Shown here in pieces: positions 22,041 to 39,806 of a DNA stretch of 60,000 bases (its first letter is position 1; each line of letters starts with the position of its first letter). The stretch comes from Takakia lepidozioides (lineage: Eukaryota; Streptophyta; Takakiopsida; Takakiales; Takakiaceae), in the NCBI GenBank assembly GCA_030704615.1, contig CM060732.1, positions 30,797,053-30,857,052 of the forward strand, given 5' to 3'. The translations under genes and the position numbers were made by a program. The notes beneath the pieces were generated by a model. It searched no databases and was not told the origin of the DNA. It saw only the letters and a list, made by a program, of their open reading frames with translations.

Positions 22041-22223
22041 GACAACCAGCATGTAGCCTAGTGGTAATGGGCACATACCACGTTGGATGTGGTTGTGGGT
22101 TCAAACCACGGTCTGGTGTGTCATGAAGGTGTCCACCTTTCAGCTAGAAGGCAGTAGCCCTTGTGGTGAAGAGACACCATAAGTTACGCTCCTTTCGGGA
22201 GGCGTCATCTATATATATATTCC
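22041..22223 (+). mobile_element. tRNA-derived SINE
   Basis: 183 bases flanked by perfect 13-base direct repeats TTGTTTGTCCAGG (22028-22040 and 22224-22236), the hallmark of a retroposon insertion. An RNA polymerase III box A (TAGCCTAGTGG, 22054-22064) and box B (GGGTTCAAACC, 22097-22107) lie at tRNA-like spacing, and a TA-rich tail ends in TTCC. It is inserted in the endonuclease region of the LINE, in the opposite orientation, so it is younger than the LINE. Confidence 0.85.
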
Positions 22224-22640
22224 TTGTTTGTCCAGGTATAAGTTCGGCCAAACTCGTAAGTGTCCAAAATTTTTCCACCATGTTATCCAGTGAGTGATCC
22301 AAGGAAGAGAGACAATTTTATACGATCAGACGAGCTGTTTGGAGCATAAATGTTCAAGATTGCATAAGCACCAAATGATGTTGTGGGGAAAGTGAAGGCA
22401 TATTGAACTCTACCTTGGACCCAAGTTTCCACAGTCCTAAAAAAGGTCGAGATAGAAATTAGGATAGCAGTTCCCCCATGAGAGTCCAGCTTATGTTCTT
22501 GCAGGAAAATGATTGAATTGGAAGAAATGAAGGAAGAAGCCCAACGTTGAATGCGCCTTCGCTTTGGCATAGAAGCGTCCGAACCGATACTCTGATGTTC
22601 CAGGAGGTGAGAGACCAGGTCATGTGGGTACGAAGCAATC

Positions 22641-25600
22641 CTTACCAGAATTTGAAATTTCAGGTAGCGTGCAACATTTTTTTCTTAATTTAAAAAAAAG
22701 GAAACCTGGGAGCGACAGCCCACAGTTCAGGCTCTTTTTTTTTTTCCCTGGTGCAACATAGTATGCGAATGTCCTATGAGTCATATGTGCCACCCCTGCA
22801 CCAAAATTATCTAAAAATTAGGGTGACCTGGATACCGGACAAACCCGTCACAACCCTAACAGGAGGAAGGTATATAAAGCCATTGGCAGTATCCCCAATT
22901 TCTCTGTTTGGCGGCTGCTCTCTCTCTTTCAACGAGGTGTTGACTTAAAATGGACAGCATTGCGCGACTTGCCAGTGACGATGACCAGGCTTGGCCCCGT
23001 TCGTCTTTGTCACATTTTACCAGGGGTTTGCGTCTTTGTGGAAGTTTTCATTCCGTCGTTTTTTGGGGTTTAGGATCTGGGGAGGGAAAGCCCTATCTCT
23101 TTGTTTGGTTCAGGTTGGTGAGGATCTAGTAAGAAATGGTGATCAAGGGCTCTAAGCAGGAGAAAATGTCGCGTACGACCCAAAGCTCTGTGATCTGCTG
23201 CACGAGTTCTCGCCGGTGTTGGTGTGTCCGGCTGATAATGTCCGGTCCACACAGCAGCAAGGGAGGGGATTGAGACCCGAGTCTGTGGTGCTCATGGGCA
23301 AGAATACTATTGATGAAGCGGTCCATCCGCATCCATGCGGAGAATACTGATAACGACGCCTACCTCAACCTTCTACCCCTTCTTATGGTATGTCCGAGCT
23401 TCCCCCTTGCATAAATAGTAGATTGCAATTCTTTCGAAGTAGAGTCTCGATATTGAACGACGGATGAATGTCAGAGAGGAGTGCAATTTGACCTCAGATC
23501 TGTACTGGTATTTGATTTCTAGGGCCATCTGGTGAAGGTTCTGGGAACAGTGTTCTTCTTGCGGGGAAAAGGAAGAAGTGAGGTGATGAGCATGTATAAC
23601 CGACTGGTTTGAATGTCTTAATGATGGCATCTATTGCTTCAAACTTAATGATTCTTTCCTCTCATCCTTGAGCGTTGGTGTCTTGTGCAAAGGTTTGTTT
23701 TAGTCTTACTGGATAGAGATTATAAAGGCGGCTAGGCCCTCCGTGCGATTGTGCCCTAGATTTCCGGGAAACGTTCAAGCATTTTCATCTCTAATTCAAT
23801 CCTATTCAGGAATATCGTCTGTCGGATCCTTTAGTTGGAGGAGGGTATTGTAGTTGCATCTTGCTATGTGACAAGTTGCTTAGAAAATCCCTGGCTCTCA
23901 CAGCTCTGGCTTCTTACGCCATTCCAGCCACCCTTGCGGGGATTGTCAAGTCTTCACTTTCCACGGCTTGTCTCCATTGTACGTTCAAGTCTCGCCGATG
24001 TCAATGAAACCTCCAGCTCTCGCTGGCCCTGTGAACCATTATTGAGGCCATGTCACATTGACTCAGGTTATTTGCTACTCCCATCGCCCTTCCTAAGAAG
24101 ACGGGTGAAAGATGCGAAGAGAATTGATGAATTGAATCTCCTACAGGTTTGCGTGCCTGATTTATGGCACTTATTGCTTCAAGTTTTTTTTCTCTCTCTC
24201 CCGCCTCCTTTCTCCAATTCATTGATCTTTCAGTTGTACGGATTTCCAGAACTTCTAGCTATCCTTGCACCCTATCTTCCCACTCGTATCCCCTCTCTTG
24301 AGCACATTGTCATGCTATCTTCATGTCCTAAAGCTTGCTTCCACTGGATATGAAATTCACAGTACCTTTCAACGCACCATTATCTCTATTTGACCCTTTT
24401 CTATGGCTTGACTGGGATGCTTCGCTGATTTTGTTCACTCGTGAATGGGGGAAATGAGGCCAAGAGAAATGATATGTGAGGTTAGTCTCGTCATTTGACA
24501 TTCAGAAATAGTGACACGTGTTTTCAGAACTTCTGATCTTTCTTACTTCTTTTTCTCCAACTAGGGTTTTTCTTGTTTGTTCGATGACATTCTACGCTTC
24601 CTTAGTTCAAATGTTGTTAAAGTCGTATTGGACGTTTTGGTGGTCAGTTGTGGAACAACTGCTCTTACATTAGGTTGTTGTGGTGGTCTCTCTGGTGCAT
24701 ATCTGTCTTTGACCATTTGCCTGAATGGTCGCTGTTGCTTAGTCTTGTTTTCTGGTTATGCTCTTTTTTGGTCAGGGAGTTCAGCAGGCTGCAGTGATGA
24801 TTTGGATATTCCTAGCAGGTTTTGAGCTCTTGACTAAGGGCGTTGAAGAAACTTCCCAGAAACTCAATACCACCTGAGCAGCTCTGCTTGTGTGCAAATC
24901 ATGCTCTTCTCTCAGGGTTGTCACAAGTCCTTTAGTCTATCTCCATTATCCTATTGGAAGTCATGTCAAGCCTATTAACCAAGGAAGCTGGTGCTTACTT
25001 CCTAATCTGGGTTCAGTATTGGCTTCATTCTTTTGAGTCAGACATTTTCTTACCTGCAATGATATTGAATAGTACGGTTTGGAGCAGATTATGGCATGTA
25101 TAAGTTTCAAACGATAACCTGCACATGAACAGTTGGACTAGTGTTTTGTAAAAACATCAAGCGAGTGATGTTGTATGGCAGGGTAATGTTGGGCTTATTT
25201 TCACAACAGTGATTTGATGGAAGTAAGGGAGAGGTTGGAAAATGTGGTATGTTCTTCGTATCCTCCACGATGTGGCCTGATGCGCCGATTTTCAATTGTG
25301 TGTTAATGTCCATGTAGGTTTTGGGCAAAAGGTACCTGCTGTAGGCCTAACATGGTAGACATATGTATTATTGCAGTAGTCACTGAAGGTTACTGCAAGG
25401 ACTGGCCTGCACCACCTGGGTCCGAATGTTTTTTTAAGCTTGTATCCATGTGGTTGTGGGTGCAGGTTAGGGCCTCTGCTCCTGGGGCCCCATTGATATT
25501 AGTGCCGCCTGGAAACACTGGGCTGGATGCATCTCAAACTTATTTCTTTCAGGTCCGGACTCACAGCTGTGCCTCTCTCCCTGTGTCATCTATCTTGTCC

Positions 25601-28082
25601 ATATTAATTTGGACTTTTTAATGTATCTCGGAGGCCTCTTATCCATTGACTTTGCTAACTACTTTCACAATTAACTTGCTACTGTAAGGTTCTCAACATA
25701 CCCACCAAGATGAATGAGGGAACAGTTGAGAGCATTGCTCCAGTTGAACTGATTCAAAAAGGAGAGAGTGGGTTCTTCAGAGGCTGCCTTGCTGGTGCTT
25801 GCTTGTCATAAGATCTATGACAATGGCTGTGTGTTCGACCCTGCTGTGACCATGGAAGACTGCAGAAATTGGTTGCTGGAATTGCACCTGTGTTGTTCCT
25901 CTCATTGGCTATTGGCGCTACCTAACAGGGCCGGCGGCTCCTCACTACTTTGTGAATTCACACCAAAATGTATTGGCTGTAGTAGTGTTTTTCTGGGCGA
26001 AAATTTGCCAGATTTTGACCTGAGAAGATATGGGTACCAAGGAATTATAGGGGGTAAAACCTGAAGAATCTGCCCAAAAAGTCCTCTACTTTGCACAATT
26101 ATGGCAAAATGTAAGGGTCATATACAAGGAGCTACTTTGGTTCCAGATGTTACTTGGTCAGTGTAGTGGTCTCAGGTAAGTTTCCCTCGATTGTTGCCCC
26201 TCATGGTGCGAAGGTGTGATTCCAGGCTCCTGACCATTCGACTTCCGGGTGAACTGAGCGTGGATGAACAAGTGATGACTGATGCAAAAGTAACTACGAT
26301 GAGCTGGACCTGATTAGCATTAAATAATGAGTTCCAACAGCTAGTTTAGCACGCAAGAAGGTTTGTCATGCAAGAGCTGCCATCCTTCTGTGCTTTGGGT
26401 GGATTGGCATCTGGCTATCCAATAGGAAAAGGTCACATAGCCTTGTGATTAGATTAAACCTACATGAACCTGGAAGCAGAGGCTAACCAGGAGGTGTACG
26501 ATTTGGTGTTCAAGAGTGTGGTGACTCTTGGATGAATTGTGCGTACTCTTGCATGTTTTCATAGCAAACCCTTCCTCTGCAGTAGATCCGGACTTCTCTG
26601 CAAGTCTTGCTTTACAACTACATTCCCCTTTGCAGGTCCCCATTAAGTCAGACGAAGAGGGAATAACCAACGGGAAGAGAATCTTGCTTCGCAGGCCAAA
26701 CGTATTGACAAGGAGGAAAGAACAAGGAGACCAGCCCCCGTTCATAATATATTCTCTGAAGATTCTTTAAATACGAAGAATATCCTTTTCTGCTGCCTGA
26801 GCACACACACGCTCATTTCAGCCATTACCTAACGTCCAAGACCTTCACAGCACAGCGTTAGCAGTCTACTTAAGGTAAGCTTAGCTGTGTTTTCATGGAA
26901 GGAGCGCGAGCATGGACGGGAGTGGCGAAGCCCAAGGATATGTATGCATCTCAAGGATGTCACATGTGAAGAATGGAGCCAACACATTGCCCTTCAACTA
27001 CAATTGAGGCATTGATATTTCACGAGCAAAGGGAATCCAGTGAATTGGGCTCCAATAGATGAGGTCTTTCACCTGGACGGGCAGGCATGGCCACCAGTTT
27101 CCAGCCCTGGGCTGGAATTTGATTCGCAGACAGCTGAAGACGGAGTCCTCGTCTCCCTCTCTCGTCCGTGGTATTTGCGGCACTTCTGCGCAAGAGGTTT
27201 ACAAGGATGTTGTGGATGAAAATGCAACAGTCTCACCTAGAGGTTTGTGGTGCTTTACTGCAGTGTGCAACTCACCTTAGGGAGGAAACGATTGCAAGCA
27301 AAAGTATCTCTCCTCACATGAATTGTGGTGATTATCGGTATTGTGCTGCAACTACGATCATTCCCTTCCATGGAACTGCCTATTATCGTTGTACCTATAG
27401 TGCCACAGATACAGGCGTCTAACGCCCTTCATGGAGGCGCTCCTGCAGCTGGAAAAAAAATTCCATGGTTGCTTGCGGTTTTTGTTTGGATCTTCTCTCC
27501 GAAAACGAAATTTTCTCTTCGAGACTTTCGATCCGATAGTCGAAGATGGGGAAAAACAAACCTATGATCGACTGGACCGTAAGCTCCTGCTTTCTAATAA
27601 CTGACACGGGGACGGAGTGCCTCTTGCTGGTATGCCTGTGATCTTGATGTCTAATAACTGACAGCCTGTGACAGATATTAGAGAGTGCAACTCTGAGAAC
27701 AGAAAGATGTACTCGTTCCGAGGTAGTTCCCAAAATCGAATGAAACATTTAGCTGAAACCAACGACGCTCGTCACCCTCTCTAGCCTATATCCGAAGCTG
27801 ACTGATCTGCCGGATCGGCCATTCTCTCAGCTGGGACCAAGTTGGGCAAACGTTCTCCATTGGCAACTGTGGGTTTAACCCACCAGCAAGGGACTGACGC
27901 TGGAAAATTCTCTTTTGTCCAAAGGTTGTGCACACTTTAGAGCATTGCCTTCTATTCTGCTCAAAAGCCAAAAGAGTGTGGGCTGATTCATCAGGCTCTA
28001 CAACCAAAAGTGCTTAGAAAATTCTAAGAAGGACTAGCTCACGTTGAAGCATAGCACAGATTAACTGAGTTTTGCCATGCAG
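22641..28082. other. Long stretch without a recognised gene
   Basis: The stretch includes AAAGGAAACCTGGGAGCGACA at about 22693, a dispersed repeat seen again near 35.83 and 58.16 kb. The open stretch 23835-24353 starts at TTG, is rich in Leu, Ser and Pro and matches nothing I know. Short open pieces at 25690-25790 ([20 protein letters not shown]) and 27050-27200 (IDEVFHLDGQAWPPV) have coding-like composition but no recognised family. The right end must contain the promoter and first exon of the thiolase gene. Confidence 0.45.
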
Positions 28083-33559
<5,477 letters not shown>

Positions 33560-33867
33560 GCTTCATTACTCCTCTTGACCCACCAGGTTTGTCCATGATC
33601 ACACTCTTCGGACTAACAAGTAAATCAACTTGCAGCATTTTGTTGACTACGCCGCAGTACTTCAAATAAAAATCAGAGGTCTGGTGTTGGCCTTAGCTTT
33701 GCCTTTCTGTGCGGTAAGGAAATTTGAGGTTTGATACAGTTGCTACATAACCATTCTGGTTTTGCAAGGGAGAAACGTCCATGTATATTGTGTTCTGAAG
33801 GCAATGGTACTCTATTGGGTTGATTTATTTGGGCATATTTGATATCATTTCCAAAAAGAAAAAATAA

Positions 33868-34055
33868 CACAACACGGCTGTGGCCCGGTGGTAAGCCACT
33901 TGTGTATTGGCCTGTTGGTCTGGGGCTCAAATCCCTGTCATTTGTCTCTTACTTTGGTTTGGGTCTCTGCCCCTGTAATGCCTCCATGGCTCAGAAAGGG
34001 GGTTAACCTTCCCCCTCAAGGCCCAGTTGCTGCGGCTGGTGTTTCCTTGGAAAAA
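33868..34055 (+). mobile_element. tRNA-derived SINE-like sequence
   Basis: Box A-like TGGCCCGGTGG (33881-33891) and box B-like GGGCTCAAATCCC (33923-33935) lie at tRNA-like spacing, followed by a body with GGGGGTTAACCTTCCCCC and A-rich flanks. No clear target duplication was found, so it is less certain than the SINE at 22041. It belongs to a different family. Confidence 0.5.
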
Positions 34056-36811
34056 TAGAAAGTAAAAACTAAGCTTTAAATCAAAGTAAAATAGCTGAGT
34101 ATTGGCTTGCTAGACTTGGAAATTTAACCTTGCAAAACATTTAACAGGGTAAAGGAATGCTGGTCGCCAGGATTCAGAGCCAACGTTTCAGTGGATTTAT
34201 CTCTCTTGGAATTGTGCTCAGCCTTGCCAGTAGGGTATCAGATCACTCAATTCCAGTTGAGGTTGTATTGGCATTCGAAAACGCATGCAGAGAGAAAATT
34301 TTACATCATGTCTTGACCATTTTTGGCTTCCACAATACTTTCTGGAATTGATCAATACTATCTGAAGTCCCTGATTTCCTGATTTTTGAAATTATATTTG
34401 CACAAACCGGTCAAACACACTGAGTTGCTGAGTTTCAATCCCAGGGGACAGCAGCTCCTGATACTATGTCCAGTCCTTGCAGTTGACTTGCATTGTAAGT
34501 TTGTTATTTCAGAGTCATTAAGGCCAACAAAGATATGCTTCTCCTTTTCTGTGCTGTGGAAGGGCTAGGTGTGATCAGTGATGTGAATTGTGGCAATGGC
34601 TTACCTCAAGTTCACATTGATGGTCGGTCTTCCCAGTAGGCTTCACGGAGTGGGTCCTGGGGGATGGTGATTGTTGTTCAGTTCAGGTGTATAGTACGGC
34701 TACCTTACTAAAGAGGGTATGTTGATGGATGCAGGAAAGACTTCACAAATAAATGAGCTTTTTTGTCCTGTAGGATTGCACTGGTTTGCTTGGGTCTGCT
34801 TTGAAATAGCCGGGAGAGAACAATGCAAGAGTTGCACAGCCTCCTAGGAAGCATTTCTGCGCGTCAACACATTTCACGTGTGGGACGTCTATGCTAGAAA
34901 GTTAGCGATGAACATTTTTCAATGTCAATTGAATAGACCTTCAAGGTGCCTAGCACTTGCAAGCTTGTGCAGTTGCACGGTGATCAAGTGATTTTACAAA
35001 GGAGTGCGACATGTAGCTTCGGTTTCTGCCAGCATGGCTAACAGCCCGTCTTTTGTAGATCACTTCTAAGTCTGTGGAATTGCAATTGGAAAACTGATGC
35101 AACCTCAGGTGTGATGCGTCTGGAGATGCCGTCGACCCAATGACAAGGTTTGTAGGCACACCTAATGATTGGGAGACACTCCATGTTGGGGGTGGGTATC
35201 CCATGAGCATAAAAGGCGTGAGCAGGGAAAAAGAACAAGCGCGAGCACAATACATGGTTATATTATAGGGGTAGTATATTTGCAAACTGAAATACAAGTC
35301 ATAGGTGGACGTAGGGTGCTGCTACGTTAATAGGTTCAGTTACATTGTCTACCAGTATATTTTAGCTAAAACCCTCTGTAAAACAGAAATCTTTAATAAA
35401 GAAACATTACTTTTAATATGTATAACACTATAAACAGTATTTCGCTAGCGAAACTACTTCAAAATTTGTGCTCACACGAGCACAGTGAGTTTTGAAATTG
35501 AAAATCGAAAAATAAAGCTCTAAAGGGCTTCCTCCCCTTTCTCTCAAAAAATAAATAAATAAAGAAAAAAAATTAATAAAATTGAAAAGATATTTTTGCA
35601 CAGTTTAAAGTAGTTTCGCAACTTTGTCAGGCGAGTATTTGTGTTTTGCTGTAACATATTCTCTGGATAGTTCAAGAATCTATACTTTGCTGACTCAGAG
35701 GCTACCCAACTCCTCTATGTTACGATGAAGGGGTTTTAGTTACAAGTTTATTCAACTATTACATCTCAGAGAATAAACAGATGAATCACTTCAACTTAGT
35801 GAACATTTTTAAAAAATATATATATAAAGGGAAACACCTGAGAGCGACTCCTCACAAATCAGGCCCCTTAATTAGCTTCTCATTGGAAGATAATAGCATC
35901 TTCAATGTGCACAAGTGTGCCTGTGGCGGGGCCCACGTGTAGCAAAGTGGGTGGTTAGGGTTGGGAGCACTCATCGGAGGGTTTGCTGCGGCTCGGTTTG
36001 CTGCTGGGTCTGCCGGGCAAGCAGGTTCGTCTGATTCTCTGGCACAGATTCAAGCCCCCAGGTATTATCAAACTCTTGGAGAAGAACCTATCATCGTCTT
36101 TGGCTACATCTGCAAATAGCTTCACGTAAAACCCGCCAAGTCTTTGGAGCCTCAGACTGAATGTTTGAATGAGTCTTATGCAAAATGGACTTCACACATA
36201 TTATCTTGTTATCAAAAACTAAGGCACACCTAGCTTTCCAAATATTTCAAAGTGCATGGGATTTGAGAGTAGCACATACTGGGCAAGTTGACCGAAGGCC
36301 GGTTCCATTAGTGTAATTCAAAAGGATAATGGAGGAACAATATGAGGGTTTTCCAGCAGGAATAAGATTCGATGGATTGATGAGATCCCCACAAGCAGGC
36401 AGTTCCCATAGTGCTAAGCGCTTTCATGTTGAGGGGGAAGATCATGAGGTTAACTAGAGGCACTGTAGGACATGCAGAAGGGGAAGATTCAAGGCCCAAT
36501 CGTCCTTCGAACCTCTTACTAGGAAAAGAGATAGGTAGTAGGTTTCTCAAGCTTCCTTGTCTTAGCTATGCTTTTTTCATAGGCAGATTTGCTGCTCACT
36601 ATCTGCTATGCTATGTTTCTAGATAGGCAAGGCACACTTTGTGTTTGCTTTGTGATCTGTTCTGTTCTGCTTTTGAGATAGGCAGACTCATTCTCTCCCA
36701 TTTTTAAGATTGTGTTTGGTTATTCTCTTTATCAGCCTATAGGGCACTTTTAAGAGGTTATTTTTGTCTCTGTGTATCTTTTGGACATATTATGAGGGCC
36801 TCTTATTTTTT
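34056..36811. other. Gene-free stretch
   Basis: No recognised exon. 35440-35453 is the perfect palindrome TTTCGCTAGCGAAA; GCGAAACTACTT beside it is mirrored by AAGTAGTTTCGC at 35608-35619, so about 35437-35645 may be a small foldback element. 35826-35860 carries the dispersed GAAACACCTGAGAGCGACT repeat. The rest is A/T-rich. Confidence 0.4.
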
Positions 36812-37323
36812 AATAATAGGGTCTTGAATGCACCTATGGGCCCGCCAGTACAGCCCCGGCCCTTGGGGGTGAGCTCATAAGCCCACCACCCATTCACCGG
36901 GTCGTTCTGAAATTTTTCTAAGTCCTTGTTCATCTACCGCGGCGGACCTTCTAGCGGACTGGGCGGACCCTCCAGCAAACCGACTCTAACCTTCTAGCGG
37001 ACAGGCAGGCAGACCCTCCCGCAGACCTCCAATATACCCGCAGACTCTTCCACAAAATATATATTTAATATCACACATTACTGCCTCACTACAACATGAA
37101 ATGATTTAAACACCAAACCTCCTGTTCATTAACCAGCACACTACCCTCCACTTTCTGCAAACCCCTACAATAACTAATGATTTATGTGTATATTGTGTGC
37201 CCAAGTGGACTAGCTCATGTGTTACGTGGGGCCCCAACAGACCAGCTTGCCGGGCAGGCCTAGCAGGCCTAGGTAAATTAGGGGCGCTCCCTCAGCCACA
37301 CGCGCATTCATGACCCTATTATT
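36812..37323. mobile_element. MITE-like element
   Basis: Left end AATAATAGGGTCTTGAATGC and right end GCATTCATGACCCTATTATT are inverted copies with one mismatch over about 20 bases, 512 bases apart. The interior is GC-rich (repeated TAGCGGAC, GGCGGACC, GGGCAGGCC words) and has no gene. The TSD is not clear because the ends merge with A/T-rich flanks, so the superfamily is open. Confidence 0.55.
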
Positions 37324-38859
37324 GTTCAATGAGAAGCATTGGGGTACCACCCCCTCTTTCTTGAAATAAAAAAACAAAAGCAAAAACAAATACAAGTGTG
37401 ATGGCTGTCAGCCTGTCCCTATGACTGTGGAGGTGCTGAGCACACTTGGGATAGCGAGGCCCGAAGATGGTCCCTCTCCCCCGCGAGATCCGAGCTGCAC
37501 GGGCTTCCGATTCCTAGACCCCGTACAGACGAGATGCTTGTTCAAGACCCAACTTCCGAATGGATGGCCTGTGCTTCGTCAAGGTGTGAAGGCGGCAGAG
37601 GCTCCTCGTCTAATAAGGCAGTCTCAGGGACAATCCTGCTGAAGGCCATGTCGTCTTCATTTCTGTAGATGGTCGGAAAGACTTTAGATTATATGGTTAC
37701 GCTGTGGAGCTTGCAAGTGTTGGCTACAAGGCCTTCCCAACTTGCAGGAGAAACGAAGGAAGGTAAGGAGATTTAACTCTCTGCCTGTTTTCTGGGGCCT
37801 CTAAACTGTGTACGGAGCACTTCCATGGTATTCTGGACAAAATTCCCGAAAGGACACCCAGTTTGACCGAAAGTGTTCATCTTAGGGTCGGAGTTGACAA
37901 ATGTGGGTGTGTTTCCCACCCTTGTAGTCCTTTCACTGTCTCTTTCCGTAACTCTAAGATATCTTGAAACTTGAGAGATGGCTTGCTTGCAACCATTCGG
38001 GGAGATTACCTGCATGTTGAGAGCCATGACAATTCGAGGAACAAACAGTTTGAGTTCCCTCCTTGAATTGAAGTGACAGTGAGGGGTGTACGTGTTTGAC
38101 CCTTCTTGCCAAATTTGGCTGTGATTACACGGGAACCAATTGTGCCGTTTCTACCAGGTAGGGTCTGGAAACTTTGCCTGCCGACGCTGTAGTTCTCGCG
38201 CGCAGCCAACCACAATCCACTTGAAGGAAATTGAATGTTGGTTTAAGGGCTGTTATGGAGATCCTGCTGCAAAATACTTGAAAGTCCTCCATCGTTAGCC
38301 ACCAATGCCCACAATTTCCAAAAATGTGACGAATGTGGCGGTGATTGGCCGATCATTGGTTCTGTTCTTGAGAAAGGGCACATTGATTTTTGAAAAGCCT
38401 ATCATTTCACAAGAGTCAGAATTACGAGCTTGTAAATAACTATGTGTCAAGGGTGTTGGCATGTAGGTCAAGGAACAAGCATAGAGCAGCTCTGGCAGGA
38501 TTTATCCTCAGACCCTTCAGAGTGATGGGAGAACAGGTTTGAGAAGGTGATGCTATCGCCCTGTAGGATGTGAAGAGCTTGTTGAAGGATCTTGTGACCT
38601 CATCTGGCATGCTGACAGTATGTTGAGTGCTTGACGACAAAACAGCATTTTGTTGTGAAAAGGCAAACCGATGCATACCGCCGATCTCAGTATGCCGTTC
38701 TTGCACATTTGCAGGGAACAGACTCTTAAGTTGTTCAAGGTTGTTCCAAACTATTGGAAAGATGCCTGGATCTTTGTGGGGTATACCGTCATCCATGGGA
38801 GACTCTGGTTGAAGCTATGACTGGTTGGCTACCCCTGCTGGTATTTACAAGCCACTTCA
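37324..38859. other. Unassigned stretch upstream of the PPR gene
   Basis: No recognised gene. 37421-37642 is open for about 70 codons but unrecognised. The sequence between 38.0 and 38.8 kb is of intermediate composition and may be decayed copies of material upstream of the PPR gene. Confidence 0.35.
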
Positions 38860-39080
38860 AGTTCATGAGACTTTGGACACAAGCTCACGATGGAGGTCCT
38901 GTGGATTGAGTTGGTCAACTCCTCCTTGGGTGAAAGCAGAGCTAGCTGCCATAATACAAGGTGCGGGACAATCTGTGATGCTACAGACTATGGTCACAGG
39001 ACAAACACCTGTGAAACACGGGCTGTGGCAGAATGTGAGTATCATTCACAATCAGCCTGCCTTGAACGGTGGACATAGCA
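38860..39080 (+). repeat. Diverged duplicate of the PPR gene's 5' region
   Basis: ACTCCTCCTTGGGTGAAAGC, AGAGCTAGCTGCCATAATAC and GAGTATCATTCACAATCAGC match, in the same order, the stretch 39910-40060 at the start of the PPR reading frame (WIKGLLNPPSVKAELIAIRQ and EYHPKSAWLEG in translation). Here the frame is broken. It is a direct duplication about 1 kb upstream. Confidence 0.55.
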
Positions 39081-39806
39081 ATTACGAGTTCCTTCAGCAG
39101 GTTCCCACATCTGTAGTTTTATTATTTTTGTTTGTTTTTGTGTGGGGGACGCTGGGAATGAGCTCTGGCATAACAACTTGCAACAGTATTATCCAAAACT
39201 ACACTTTTGGAAACTGGCGAAGTTATCACGTGCCTGTAGTTTTTGCGCCCAGGTGGGGGCAATGGTTTTTCTCAGATCCTTCACGGTGGTGGGACAAGAC
39301 GATCTGATAGAGTAGGCCATCTTCATTTATGACAGGAAAGAGTCGGAGGGCTTCATGTCAATTAGACGGATCCAGTGGTCTTAGGTTCAAAGTTACACCT
39401 GGTTATTGGATGCAACACATTGTAGCTGACCCAGCCCTGGAAAGGGAGCCACTCTCACCTAGCAGCTTTAAGCCCTTGGGGAAGGATTGGGCAGTCGTGG
39501 CACATTGCCCAGGTTACAGCCGGCAGAAGTCTTCACCTTCCATTGGAAGATGACAGCCCTAGGGGGTGAACAGACATGCAAAATTACACTGGTTTTGGCA
39601 TGGGCCCACCCTTTTTTCTTTGAATGCGATTGTGTCTCCGTCCAAGTAAGCTTTGCTTTGTCTCAAAAACCAGCAATTCTTGCTATGAATAGGTTGCGCT
39701 TTTCATGTCAGCAAGGCATGAAGGTAGGTTGCTCAAGGTTGTTCCCTGCTATTCAAGAGATGGAGCTTCTTTGGTTGTAGCCTGGTGTATGCAATGTGGG
39801 GATTGA

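Larger units (their letters stand above)
15985..22640 (-). mobile_element. Degenerate LINE (non-LTR retrotransposon) with nested insertions
   Basis: Read on the minus strand. About 22620-22283 encodes an endonuclease start with SWNIR, a little later IIFLQEHKLDS and GGTAILIS, then ILNIYAPNSS. 22104-21856 ends the endonuclease. 21847-21404 is the linker with GEKMSTYFFQKIKQRQA. 21350-20745 is reverse transcriptase with NYRPITLLNSSYNIIAK and DFEKAFDNVDW; YADDT follows at about 20603-20589. 20157-19435 is the C-terminal region with GGLGILDPYKQ. About 19000-18955 encodes a CPRC ... DHRLLHCP zinc knuckle. The 3' tail is near 15985-16050, with CTCAGGGCCTCTGTCCCCTG and an A-rich end. Frameshifts and stops occur throughout, so it cannot move by itself. 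No ORF1 is seen. The outer target duplication was not found. Confidence 0.85.

Noticed and set aside
22051-22120. A tRNA gene
   Set aside because: Both pol III boxes are present, but a full cloverleaf is not apparent and flanking direct repeats show it is the head of a SINE.
23835-24353. 172-codon open frame on the plus strand
   Set aside because: Starts at TTG, rich in Leu/Ser/Pro, no recognisable domain, no splice context; probably chance.
38825-39307. 160-codon plus-strand frame as a gene
   Set aside because: Its similarity to the PPR leader is spread over several frames, so it is a decayed duplicate.
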